DNA of 64,000 nt from Flavobacterium anhuiense (GTDB lineage Bacteria; Bacteroidota; Bacteroidia; Flavobacteriales; Flavobacteriaceae), in the NCBI RefSeq assembly GCF_900101855.1, contig NZ_FMVC01000003.1:1-64000 (forward strand), given 5' to 3'. Each line of letters begins with the position of its first letter. The first letter of the stretch is position 1. The translations under genes and the position numbers were made by a program. The notes under the pieces were generated by a model, which did no database searches, was not told the origin of the DNA, and saw only the letters and a program-made list of their open reading frames with translations. Positions 26,601 through 34,238 of the stretch are shown here, piece by piece.

Positions 26601-26631
26601 TGTCAGTTCGAGCGGAGTCGAGAACTTTTTT
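26601..26631 (+). repeat. Dispersed GAGCGGAGTCGA element, single arm
   Basis: TGTCAGTTCGAGCGGAGTCG is one arm of the longer inverted repeat at 36812-36878. Here AGTTC and GAACT with inner TCGA/TCGA allow a short hairpin ending in TTTTTT, so it may assist termination for rpsA or, on the other strand, the ExbD genes. Confidence 0.65.
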
Positions 26632-26648
26632 GAAAACAATACTTATTA

Positions 26649-27176
26649 TTAATTTGAAGCTATTAATTTTGATTCTTCTGGGGTAAATTCTGGAACAATA
26701 AAATATGATGTTATTCCATTTATTTTCATTTCATCCAAAATATCTACCAAATTACCATAATTTGATTTTTTAGTAGGTTTAATAATGACTACTAGATCTC
26801 GTTTTAATTTATTAGAATCAAAAGTATAACTTTTTAAAGACTCGATTCTAGCGTTAAGTTCTTTTCGAATTCCATTTTTACCATATGCAACAGTTTTAGG
26901 CTTTTTAATTGGATTCGCTATAATTCCGATATAATAAATTAATTTGTTGTTTTCGCCTAGTATTACTGTAATCGATCTATCTTCACCATCATGACGAGAC
27001 GGACAGTCGCAACAACCTCTATCTTGTCCTGTATCGTATTTCATTTCTTTAGGTTTTGACAATTCCCCTACAACCATAAAAAATATAATCAGTAAAAAAG
27101 AAACACTGACCATTGCTGTTAAATCAACTTTTGAATTTAACTTTCTGCTTCTGACTTTTTGAGGTAGATTTTTCAT
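26649..27176 (-). CDS. ExbD/TolR-like protein, lacking the usual Asp
   Basis: A 175-residue inner-membrane protein with a short cytoplasmic N-terminus, one transmembrane segment (residues about 20-40) and a periplasmic domain ending in YGNLVDILDEMKINGITSYFIV, the ExbD/TolR fold. The transmembrane motif KVDLTAMVSVSFLLIIFFMV aligns without gaps to E. coli ExbD INVTPFIDVMLVLL and places Ser where the proton-carrying Asp25 normally is. A Cys-rich insert, GCCDCP, follows the membrane segment. It is the second of two tandem paralogues; no exbB or tonB gene is nearby. Confidence 0.8.
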   Translation of the reverse strand: MKNLPQKVRSRKLNSKVDLTAMVSVSFLLIIFFMVVGELSKPKEMKYDTGQDRGCCDCPSRHDGEDRSITVILGENNKLIYYIGIIANPIKKPKTVAYGKNGIRKELNARIESLKSYTFDSNKLKRDLVVIIKPTKKSNYGNLVDILDEMKINGITSYFIVPEFTPEESKLIASN

Positions 27177-27191
27177 AGACTTTATGTTTGT

Positions 27192-27716
27192 TTAATTAGA
27201 GGCTAGTAATTTGGATTCTTCTGCTGTAAAATCATCAACTATTGAATAGGTTTCAATATTGGCAATTTTCATTTCATTCACTATATTTACTAAACTGCCA
27301 TAGTTTGAATACTTGCTTGGTTTTATAATAACGACAACACCACTCATTGGCTTTCCTTCAGAAATCATATAATCTTTAATTTCTTTCTTTTTGCGAAAAA
27401 CTTCTCGTCTTATATCATTTTTTTGAAATTTAAACTCTTTTGGTTTCTCCAATGGAAATTCCAATAGACCAGAATAAGTAATCATTTTACCATTTTTATC
27501 TAATAATATTGTAAACATTTGATCAGCTTTGACACATCCAATATTTTCTAGACAAGCATATTTCTCTGGTAAATAAAAATTCATTTTTGAAGGTTTTGAT
27601 AATTCGTTAACAACCATAAAAAATGAAATAAGTAAAAAAGAAATGCTGACCATCGCTGTTAAATCAACTCCTGAATTTAATTTTCTATCTCTGAATTTTT
27701 GAGCCAAATTTTTCAT
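27192..27716 (-). CDS. ExbD/TolR-like protein, first of a pair
   Basis: A 174-residue paralogue of the following gene: same N-terminus (MKNLAQKFRDRKLNSGVDLTAMVS), one transmembrane helix and a periplasmic ExbD-like domain ending in YGSLVNIVNEMKIANIETYSIV. The membrane motif again has Ser (AMVSISFLLISFFMV) in place of the motor Asp. Two cysteines (YACLENIGC) replace the CCDC cluster of its partner. Only 15 bases separate the two genes, which clearly form one transcript. It may work with a distant ExbB or may have a non-motor role. Confidence 0.8.
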   Translation of the reverse strand: MKNLAQKFRDRKLNSGVDLTAMVSISFLLISFFMVVNELSKPSKMNFYLPEKYACLENIGCVKADQMFTILLDKNGKMITYSGLLEFPLEKPKEFKFQKNDIRREVFRKKKEIKDYMISEGKPMSGVVVIIKPSKYSNYGSLVNIVNEMKIANIETYSIVDDFTAEESKLLASN

Positions 27717-27929
27717 AATTGATGATTTTTGTTTTTAAATTTAACAATAAAATAAATGTAAAAATCAAATATTTTTAATTTTTTTAAGGAAATATTAAAT
27801 TAAGTTATTGCCTTATTTTGCTGGTAATTTAAAAGAGAAGCTACACTTTTTTGCATAAGATTAGTTTCATGTGAAAACCAAAATAAGTTTATAACCGTAA
27901 ATGAGCTTATAACTTAAAATCATTTCAAT

Positions 27930-28484
27930 ATGAAAACTAGAAAATTTTTAGCCCTTGCAGTTTTAGCTTTAGGATTTGCATTTACATCAAATGCACAAAA
28001 ATCAGTGATGGTTGGTGGTGCAGCTATGTATCCAAACAAAAATATTATTGAAAACGCTGTAAATTCACAAGACCACACAACATTGGTCGCTGCAGTAAAA
28101 GCCGCCGATTTAGTTGAGACTTTAAAAGGAAATGGTCCTTTTACTGTTTTTGCTCCTACAAACGAAGCTTTTGATAAATTGCCAAAAGGAACCGTAGAAA
28201 CATTATTAAAACCAGAGAATAAAAAGCAACTTCAAAACATTTTGACTTATCATGTTGCTGCTGGAAAATGGAATGCTTCTGATATTGCAAAAGCAATAAA
28301 AGAAGGTAAAGGAAAAGCAACTATAAAAGCGGTAAATGGTGGAACGCTGACAGCTTGGATGAAAGGGAAAGACTTATACATTACGGATGAAAATGGTAAT
28401 AAAGCAAAAGTTACTATCGCAGATGTAAATCAATCAAATGGAGTAATTCACGTTGTTGATGCAGTACTGCTTCCTAAAAAATAA
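27930..28484 (+). CDS. Fasciclin (FAS1) domain secreted protein
   Basis: A 184-residue exported protein with a signal peptide (MKTRKFLALAVLALGFAFTSNAQ). One FAS1 domain is clear: HTTLVAAVKAADLVETLKGNGPFTVFAPTNEAFDKLPKGTV, then LTYHVAAGKWNASDI, and the terminal NGVIHVVDAVLLP. FAS1 domains mediate adhesion or matrix interactions; the specific partner is unknown. It is a single-gene unit divergent from the ExbD pair and ends at a repeat-type terminator. Confidence 0.92.
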   Translation: MKTRKFLALAVLALGFAFTSNAQKSVMVGGAAMYPNKNIIENAVNSQDHTTLVAAVKAADLVETLKGNGPFTVFAPTNEAFDKLPKGTVETLLKPENKKQLQNILTYHVAAGKWNASDIAKAIKEGKGKATIKAVNGGTLTAWMKGKDLYITDENGNKAKVTIADVNQSNGVIHVVDAVLLPKK

Positions 28485-28491
28485 TAGGTTC

Positions 28492-28544
28492 AAATTCCAA
28501 CTTAAAAATTTCAAATCCCAAGTATATTGGGATTTGGAATTTTT
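28492..28544 (+). terminator. Repeat-type terminator with alternative hairpins
   Basis: AAATCCCAA (28513-28521) and TTGGGATTT (28527-28535) form a tight hairpin; an outer AAATTCCAA (28492-28500) can instead pair with TTGGAATTT (28534-28542). T residues follow. It lies between convergent genes and may serve both. Confidence 0.7.
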
Positions 28545-28563
28545 ACTTTAAGATTTTTTAAAA

Positions 28564-29409
28564 TTATTTTTTAGCAGTCAAAGTGCTTCCTGCCGAAGCG
28601 ATTACAACACAAATTACAGCTAGAATTTCATAAAGATTCAAACTTTCATTAAGAAAAATAAAAGCACAGATAGAAGCGGCAGCTGGTTCTAAACTCATCA
28701 AAATGCTAAAAGTGCGTGGAGGAAGTTTTCCTAAAGCTTTCATTTCTAAGGTAAACGGAATTGCGCTTGATAATAGGGCTAGAGCAACACCCATTCCGAA
28801 TAATTTTGGTGTTAGATTACTTAGCCCGCTGTCTAAAAATCCAAAGGGTAAAACTAAAAGCGCTGCAAACAGCATTCCTGTCGTTACTGCATAACCGTCG
28901 TTCATTATTCTTGAAATTCTGCCTCCTAAAACAATATATCCGCTCCAAAAAGCTCCTGCCAAGAGAGCACATATAATTCCGATAGGATCTAACCGATCAT
29001 TTGTCCAAGGCGCAATTAACAAGATACCAATTGCCGCAAGTAAAACCCAACAATAATCTACTAGACGTTTTGAACCTGCAATTGCAAGTAATAATGGTCC
29101 AACAAATTCTAAAGTTACCGCTAGACCAATTGGAATTCTTTCTATTGCAATGTAAAAAATTAAATTCATAGCGCCTAGAGACAAGCCATATGGAATTACA
29201 ATTTTCCACTGTTGTGAGGTTATTGCTTTTAGATTGGGTCTGTATGCCAATAATAAAATTAATGCCGAAACGCCAATACGTATAGATGCCGTACCAGCTG
29301 CGCCAATTGTTGGGAAAAGTGTTTTTGCAATTGCTGCGCCACATTGCACACTGATAATCGCTAATAATACTGCTGGAACAGGAGGAAGGCTGATTTCTCT
29401 GTTTTTCAT
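28564..29409 (-). CDS. rhtA: EamA family exporter, RhtA-like
   Basis: A 281-residue membrane protein with ten predicted transmembrane segments in two EamA repeats. VQCGAAIAKTLFPTIGAAGTASIRIGVSALIL, YGLSLGAMNLIFYIAIERIPIGLAVTLEFVGPL and FSILMSLEPAAASICAFIFLNE follow E. coli RhtA (threonine/homoserine exporter) closely. Amino acid efflux is therefore likely; the exact substrate is inferred from similarity. It is convergent with the fasciclin gene and upstream of a small gene on the same strand. Confidence 0.88.
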   Translation of the reverse strand: MKNREISLPPVPAVLLAIISVQCGAAIAKTLFPTIGAAGTASIRIGVSALILLLAYRPNLKAITSQQWKIVIPYGLSLGAMNLIFYIAIERIPIGLAVTLEFVGPLLLAIAGSKRLVDYCWVLLAAIGILLIAPWTNDRLDPIGIICALLAGAFWSGYIVLGGRISRIMNDGYAVTTGMLFAALLVLPFGFLDSGLSNLTPKLFGMGVALALLSSAIPFTLEMKALGKLPPRTFSILMSLEPAAASICAFIFLNESLNLYEILAVICVVIASAGSTLTAKK

Positions 29410-29469
29410 AAAAAGTGTGACAGAAATTAAAAAAGCTATTTCTGTCTTATAAATAAAACGTATTCTAAA

Positions 29470-29613
29470 TTAATTGCCTAATGCTCTTTTGGTAACATAG
29501 GCGCGATAACCAATAATTGCCATTTGCCATTTCTTTGCTTTCGAAATATCCAGACCTTGTTTGGTAAAGCTTGGCAAAAGTAGTTTATTTAGTTTGGCTA
29601 ATAATTTATACAT
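29470..29613 (-). CDS. Conserved-looking 47-residue basic protein
   Basis: A short frame starting at an ATG (29613) that encodes MYKLLAKLNKLLLPSF followed by TKQGLDISKAKKWQMAIIGYRAYVTKRALGN. It is strongly basic and amphipathic, with no signal peptide or obvious domain. I recall near-identical small proteins in other Flavobacterium genomes but know no function. A frame continues upstream to 29664, but that part reads through a terminator hairpin and is unlikely to be translated. Confidence 0.6.
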   Translation of the reverse strand: MYKLLAKLNKLLLPSFTKQGLDISKAKKWQMAIIGYRAYVTKRALGN

Positions 29614-29639
29614 AGTAGATTTGTTTCGCCAAAGATATA

Positions 29640-29671
29640 AAAAAAGACTTTGTGTTTGAAGCAAAGTCTTT
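29640..29671. terminator. Hairpin AAAAGACTTTG / CAAAGTCTTTT
   Basis: A perfect 11-base-pair stem with a loop of about nine bases and flanking A and T runs on each side, upstream of the 47-residue gene. It can stop transcription in either direction. Confidence 0.6.
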
Positions 29672-29757
29672 TGGCAGTAAAATGAAATGAGTATTTAAAA
29701 TCTGAGAATCAGGTTCATCTCTATGAGTTCTGAAGTTTTTATTGGAATTTTAATAAA

Positions 29758-29789
29758 GAAAAACCAATGCTTTGAAACACTGGTTTTTT
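29758..29789 (-). terminator. Terminator of the BlaI-M56 operon
   Basis: On the minus strand, AAAAACCAGTG and CATTGGTTTTT pair with one mismatch and are followed by T residues, about 20 bases after the stop codon of the last M56 gene. Confidence 0.75.
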
Positions 29790-29808
29790 CTTATTTTAAA
29801 ATGAGCGA

Positions 29809-31689
29809 CTAGGCTTTTTTGTTTTGTTTTTCCATTTCTTTCATGTTCTTTTCATGCTGTTTCATCTCTTTTTCATGTTGCTTCATGTTTTTAGCATGCT
29901 GCTTCATATTTTCTTTATGCTGTTTCATATCAAGCTCATACTGTTTCATGTCTTGTTCATATTGCTTCATACTATTTTCGTAGTCTTTAGAATCGTCTCC
30001 AAAGCTAAATTTAAAATCATAGTTGAATTTTTCCATTTGAGCATTGAACTTTTCCATTGCAATCTCATATTTAGCCATTTCTTTCTCATAAATTGCTTCG
30101 CGTTTAGACATGATTTCGCTGACAGCATCTCCGTAAGCAGACATAGCATCAATGTTTGGTTGGAAATTCTCCATTTTCTTTTCAAATTCTTCCATTTCTT
30201 TTTCAAACTTCTGCATCGCTACTTTGTCTTTTGGATTTCTAGGAGCAACCGGAGGTTTTGGCATTTTTGACATGTCAACTGCAGGCGCAGGAGGCAGTGG
30301 TCCAGAAGGAAATGCTGGAGGTGTTGGAGGTGTTGGAGGTACTGGAGCAGCGATATCTGACTCTCCGTGATTTCTAACAATAATTCTTTCATTTCTTATT
30401 GTTATTGGCATTCTAAGGTTTCTATCTGTATTAATATTGATTGATTTTGCTCCATTTTCATCTGTTCCAATTGCTAATTCGCAATCTTTTATAGCTTCAT
30501 CTCCGTCAATTTTGATGGTTTGTTTTTTACCAGAATCTGATTTTACTTTGATTTGAATCGCAGTTAGTTCTTCTTTGGTATTTCTTTTTACATCTGAAAT
30601 TTCAACGTCAAGATTATGGTTTGCTTTTAACTTTCCAGGAAGCTCGTTTAATTCCTTGTCAGTTGTATTTTTTGTTATTTTGATAGTTTCATCAGAATCT
30701 TTAACAGTATCTCTTTTCACAACTGCAACTTCATCTTGTTTCTTTTCTTGGGCAATAGTTCTTATTTGAAATAAAAGAACAAATGCTCCAAGGGCGGGAA
30801 TTACTGCTGAATATTTCCAATAATTCCTTTTTTTTGATTGATTTTTGTTTAACATGACAATTCGTTTTTTGATTAATGATTGATAAAAATGATTGGTGAT
30901 TGCAACACAAGTATCGTGTGTTGTTATTTTTAAAAGCGTGTACTGATAAGCTTTTTTGTCTGCAATTTTTTTAGAAGCTTCGCTGTCTGCAATAAATTCA
31001 AGATTTTGTAAAATTGCTTTTTTATAAAGCCAAACAATTGGATTAAACCAAAATAGCATACAGAAAATTCTAGAGATCAAAACATCAACAGTATGTTTTT
31101 GATCGCTGTGCACTTTTTCATGTTCTAGAATATTCTCTAATTCTGCAGCTGTATATAGTGATGAGTTATATACAATGTAGTCAAAATAGGAGAAGGGAGC
31201 AATATTTTCATCCACATCAATGAATTTAAAATCATTTTGCTGTTCTATTTTTCTTCCTTTCAAAACAGAGTGTAAACTATAAAAATCAAGAGCAAATTTG
31301 ATTAGAAATGCCAAGAAGCCAATCCCGTAAACTACAGCTAAGATTAAACTCCAGTTGATTTCAAAATCTTCCTCCTCAACAACTGTAACGGTTGTCGGTT
31401 TGTATTGAGGTGTGTAAACAATAGCATCTTGACTTGAAGTTGGAATATTTTTTACAGCATTTTCAGTAGTTGTAATAATTGGAGTGGGAGCAATCGCAGG
31501 CGGTGCTTCAACCCAAATCACTTTGGTGTATACTACAAAAGGCAGTACAACAGAGGTAATCAAACCAGCAATTAAAAACCAGCGGCTACTGTTGAAAAAA
31601 GTCTCTTTGCGAAGTAAAAAAATATAAGCAAAATAAAACATTGCTAATAAACCGCTTGACTTAAGGATAAAAATGAAAAGTGCTTCCAT
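29809..31689 (-). CDS. M56 family (BlaR1-like) metallopeptidase with Met/His heptad tail
   Basis: A 626-residue inner-membrane protein. Four transmembrane segments (two near the N-terminus, one near 115-135, one near 285-300) surround the zinc site His190-Glu191/His194 (HEKVH) and the downstream FIADSEASK. A periplasmic part follows, then a Pro-rich linker (about residues 450-490) and a Lys/Glu/Met-rich helical tail with seven 7-residue MKQHEKN-type repeats. In staphylococcal BlaR1 this protease domain cleaves the BlaI repressor after signal binding, but no penicillin-binding domain is seen here. Paired with a BlaI gene 10 bases upstream. Confidence 0.87.
   Translation of the reverse strand: MEALFIFILKSSGLLAMFYFAYIFLLRKETFFNSSRWFLIAGLITSVVLPFVVYTKVIWVEAPPAIAPTPIITTTENAVKNIPTSSQDAIVYTPQYKPTTVTVVEEEDFEINWSLILAVVYGIGFLAFLIKFALDFYSLHSVLKGRKIEQQNDFKFIDVDENIAPFSYFDYIVYNSSLYTAAELENILEHEKVHSDQKHTVDVLISRIFCMLFWFNPIVWLYKKAILQNLEFIADSEASKKIADKKAYQYTLLKITTHDTCVAITNHFYQSLIKKRIVMLNKNQSKKRNYWKYSAVIPALGAFVLLFQIRTIAQEKKQDEVAVVKRDTVKDSDETIKITKNTTDKELNELPGKLKANHNLDVEISDVKRNTKEELTAIQIKVKSDSGKKQTIKIDGDEAIKDCELAIGTDENGAKSININTDRNLRMPITIRNERIIVRNHGESDIAAPVPPTPPTPPAFPSGPLPPAPAVDMSKMPKPPVAPRNPKDKVAMQKFEKEMEEFEKKMENFQPNIDAMSAYGDAVSEIMSKREAIYEKEMAKYEIAMEKFNAQMEKFNYDFKFSFGDDSKDYENSMKQYEQDMKQYELDMKQHKENMKQHAKNMKQHEKEMKQHEKNMKEMEKQNKKA
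29824..29970 (-). repeat. 21-base tandem repeat encoding Met-X2-His/Tyr heptads
   Basis: Seven in-frame units of 21 bases encode MKQYEQD, MKQYELD, MKQHKEN, MKQHAKN, MKQHEKE, MKQHEKN and MKEMEKQ at the end of the M56 protein. Met occupies position a and Tyr or His position d of the heptad, so a coiled coil is possible. Confidence 0.9.
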
Positions 31690-31699
31690 ACTATTTTGA

Positions 31700-32068
31700 T
31701 TATTTACCTTCTTTTGGATTTTCGATCATATCTAAGATTTCACGCAGTTCATCTGCTGAAATTTTTTCTTCTTTGGCAAAAAATGAAACCATGCTTTTAT
31801 AAGAACTATTGAAATAATTGTCAATAGCAGTACTCATAAAACCTTTTCTATAATCTTCAATGCTTACAGCTGGATAATACTGATGTGTATTTCCAAAAGC
31901 ATTGTGTGCGACATAGCCTTTTTCTTCCAAATTACGGACAATGGTAGATAAAGTGTTGTAATGCGGCTGATCTTCTAAAATCTCTGCTTGAATTTCTTTT
32001 ACAAAAGCCTTTTTCAGCTTCCATAAAATATGCATGATTTCTTCTTCTTTATTGGTTAATTTTTGCAT
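31700..32068 (-). CDS. BlaI/MecI/CopY family repressor, copy 1
   Basis: A 122-residue winged-helix repressor: LTNKEEEIMHILWKLKKAFVKEIQ forms the first helices, HYNTLSTIVRNLEEKGYVAHNAFGNTHQYYP the recognition helix and wing, and the C-terminal half is the dimerisation domain. It differs from copy 2 (33706-34074) at about 10 of 122 positions. The 21-base gap before it holds no promoter, so it is read from the operon promoter near 34099. It precedes its M56 partner by 10 bases. Confidence 0.92.
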   Translation of the reverse strand: MQKLTNKEEEIMHILWKLKKAFVKEIQAEILEDQPHYNTLSTIVRNLEEKGYVAHNAFGNTHQYYPAVSIEDYRKGFMSTAIDNYFNSSYKSMVSFFAKEEKISADELREILDMIENPKEGK

Positions 32069-32089
32069 TTCTTTTCTATTTAAAACGTT

Positions 32090-33697
32090 TTATTTTTTAG
32101 TTTCGATTTCGATTACTCCATTTGAACCTTTATCACCATATTCGACAACTGCTTCTGTTCCTTTAAAAACATGTATAGACAAAATATCATTAGATTTAAT
32201 GCTATTATAATCAAAGTCCGAAGGCATTTCTTCTCCGTCAACAATTATAAGCGGACTAGATGTTTTAGCATTCTTTTTTGTACCGTTTGAAACGGCAACT
32301 GCCGTACCTGTGTTAGTCGTAATAACTTTAGTGCCGTTGTCTTTGTTTATTATTACAGTAGTGCTAATATTTGTATTAGTATCACTGTTAGTTTTTGTAC
32401 TAGTAATAGAATTAGTGTTAACATGGGTTTCTGTATTAGTAGTTATAGTTTTAATTTCCGGATTTTTACTGGCTTTGCCATTCATAGAAACTTTTTTGCT
32501 GACAGTAATTTTTTCATCAGTAGTCTGAATGCCTGCTTTTTTCTTTCCATTTTTGTCTGTTATGACAATTATCCCGAAATCTTTGATAGTTTTATCTCCT
32601 CCAGTTTGTATAGATTGAGATTTCTCACTTCCATTAATTATGTCAACTTTAATTGAGGTTAATTCGTTTTCTGAGTTTCTTTTGATTTGAGAAACTTCAA
32701 AATTAATGTTGTGTAATTTTTTTAATTTTTCTTTTATCTCTGTTAGTTGTGCATCTGTTGAGTTTTTTAAGATTTTGTACACATCTACAGACTCAATTTC
32801 TGTTGAAGCTACTTTTGCGTTCGGTTGCCTTTCTTTTGCAACTACCTCAATCTGAAATAATAATACAAATGCAACAAGAGCAGGAATTACAGCGTAATAC
32901 TTCCAATAATTCCTTCTTTTTGATTGATTTTTGTTTAACATGACGATTCGTTTTTTGATTAATGATTGATAAAAATGATTGGTGATTGCAACACAATTTT
33001 CGTGTGTTGTTATTTTTAAAAGTGTGTACTGATATGCTTTTTTATCTTGAAGATTTTTTGCCGCTTCGCTATCGGCGATAAACTCCAGATTTTGCAGTAT
33101 TGCTTTTTTATAAAGCCAGACAATCGGATTGAACCAGAAAATAATGCTGAATATTCTTGAAATTAGCACATCTAAAGTGTGATTTTGATCGCTGTGCACT
33201 TTTTCATGTTCAAGAATGCTCTCTAATTCTGAAGGTGTGTACAATGATGAGTTGTACACGATATATTCAAAATAGGAGAAAGGAGCAATGTTTTCGTTTA
33301 TATCTATGAACTTGAAATCGGCCTGCTGTTGGATTTTTTTTCCTTTAATAATCGAATTTAAACTGTAAAAGTCAATTGCTAATTTTATTAAGAATATCAA
33401 AAGACCAATGGCATAAAGGCAAAGTATGAAATAATTCCAGTTAAAATTTGAAGATTCTTCTTGATATGCGTTTGATACAATATTCTGAAAATCGGTATTA
33501 AACTTGGGAACAGCATTTATCCATATCACCTTCGTATAAGTCAATAATGGTAGAATTGCCGATACAATTAAACCTGACAAAAGAAACCATCTGTTGCTGT
33601 TAAAGAACGTTTCTTTGCGCAATAAAAAAAAGTAAGCGCAATAAAACAAAAGCATTAAACCACTTGATTTGATAATGTAGATGAAAAGTGCTTCCAT
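32090..33697 (-). CDS. M56 family (BlaR1-like) metallopeptidase with TonB-plug-like tail
   Basis: A 535-residue paralogue of the protein at 29809-31689. The membrane and protease part (zinc motif HEKVH at 164-168, FIADSEAAK) is very similar, but the C-terminal part differs: a Thr/Asn-rich low-complexity stretch (TNTETHVNTNSITSTKT region) precedes a domain with IIVDGEEMPSDFDYNSI, DILSIHVFKGTEAVVEYG and GSNGVIEIETKK, the pattern of the plug region of TonB-dependent receptors. That domain would be periplasmic. Follows BlaI copy 2 after 8 bases. Confidence 0.87.
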   Translation of the reverse strand: MEALFIYIIKSSGLMLLFYCAYFFLLRKETFFNSNRWFLLSGLIVSAILPLLTYTKVIWINAVPKFNTDFQNIVSNAYQEESSNFNWNYFILCLYAIGLLIFLIKLAIDFYSLNSIIKGKKIQQQADFKFIDINENIAPFSYFEYIVYNSSLYTPSELESILEHEKVHSDQNHTLDVLISRIFSIIFWFNPIVWLYKKAILQNLEFIADSEAAKNLQDKKAYQYTLLKITTHENCVAITNHFYQSLIKKRIVMLNKNQSKRRNYWKYYAVIPALVAFVLLFQIEVVAKERQPNAKVASTEIESVDVYKILKNSTDAQLTEIKEKLKKLHNINFEVSQIKRNSENELTSIKVDIINGSEKSQSIQTGGDKTIKDFGIIVITDKNGKKKAGIQTTDEKITVSKKVSMNGKASKNPEIKTITTNTETHVNTNSITSTKTNSDTNTNISTTVIINKDNGTKVITTNTGTAVAVSNGTKKNAKTSSPLIIVDGEEMPSDFDYNSIKSNDILSIHVFKGTEAVVEYGDKGSNGVIEIETKK

Positions 33698-33705
33698 AAT
33701 CTGAA

Positions 33706-34074
33706 TTATTTATCTTCTTTTTTATTTTCGATCATCGATAAAATTTCACGCAATTCATCAGCTGAAATTTTCTCTTCTTTAGCAAAAAAGGATACCATGC
33801 TTTTATAAGAACTATTAAAGTAATTATCGATTGCGGTTTTCATAAATCCTTTTCTGTAATCTTCAATCGGCACTATTGGAAAGTACTGATGTGTATTTCC
33901 AAAAGCATTGTGGCCAACATATCCTTTTTCTTCTAGATTACGCACAATAGTAGATAATGTGTTGTAATGAGGCTGATCTTCTGTGATTTCAGCTTGAATT
34001 TCTTTTACAAAAGCTTTTTTCAGCTTCCATAAAATCATCATAATCTCTTCTTCTTTGTTTGTTAGCTTCTGCAT
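33706..34074 (-). CDS. BlaI/MecI/CopY family repressor, copy 2
   Basis: A 122-residue winged-helix repressor nearly identical to copy 1. It is the first gene of the four-gene operon and lies about 11 bases after the predicted transcription start, behind a promoter overlapped by palindromes at 34101-34144, consistent with autorepression. No Cys residues are present, so a redox or copper-thiolate sensing mode is unlikely for the repressor itself; cleavage by the M56 partner is the expected induction route. Confidence 0.92.
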   Translation of the reverse strand: MQKLTNKEEEIMMILWKLKKAFVKEIQAEITEDQPHYNTLSTIVRNLEEKGYVGHNAFGNTHQYFPIVPIEDYRKGFMKTAIDNYFNSSYKSMVSFFAKEEKISADELREILSMIENKKEDK

Positions 34075-34091
34075 CTTCTCTAATTTTAATT

Positions 34092-34144
34092 CAAACGTAC
34101 AACTATTTTTTTAGTTACACAACTATAAAAATAGTTATTTAACT
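34092..34144 (-). promoter_or_regulatory. Promoter and candidate BlaI operators of the M56 operon
   Basis: Read on the minus strand, TTG (34122-34120), 20 bases, TACGTTTG (34099-34092) matches the Bacteroidota promoter. The spacer and upstream edge contain palindromes: AACTATTTTTTTAGTT (34101-34116), AACTATAAAAATAGTT (34121-34136, perfect) and TAGTTATTTAACTA. These share AACTA/TAGTT half-sites, and the TACAACT segment recalls the TACA half-site of staphylococcal BlaI operators. Confidence 0.7.
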
Positions 34145-34238
34145 AAAAATTAAGTTTGATTTCGATTTGGGCGCAGAAAAGCTATTCAAATTTAATGGTA
34201 ATAAATTGAATTCTAAGGTTTTAAAAAGTTAAAAATGT

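Noticed and set aside
29824..30270. Plus-strand frame of 148 codons rich in Phe, Leu and His
   Set aside because: It is the antisense of the Met/His heptad tail of the M56 protein; the apparent repeats only mirror the coding repeat.
29809..34074. Beta-lactam resistance locus
   Set aside because: Although BlaI and BlaR1-like proteins are present, the M56 proteins lack a penicillin-binding sensor domain and no beta-lactamase gene is adjacent.
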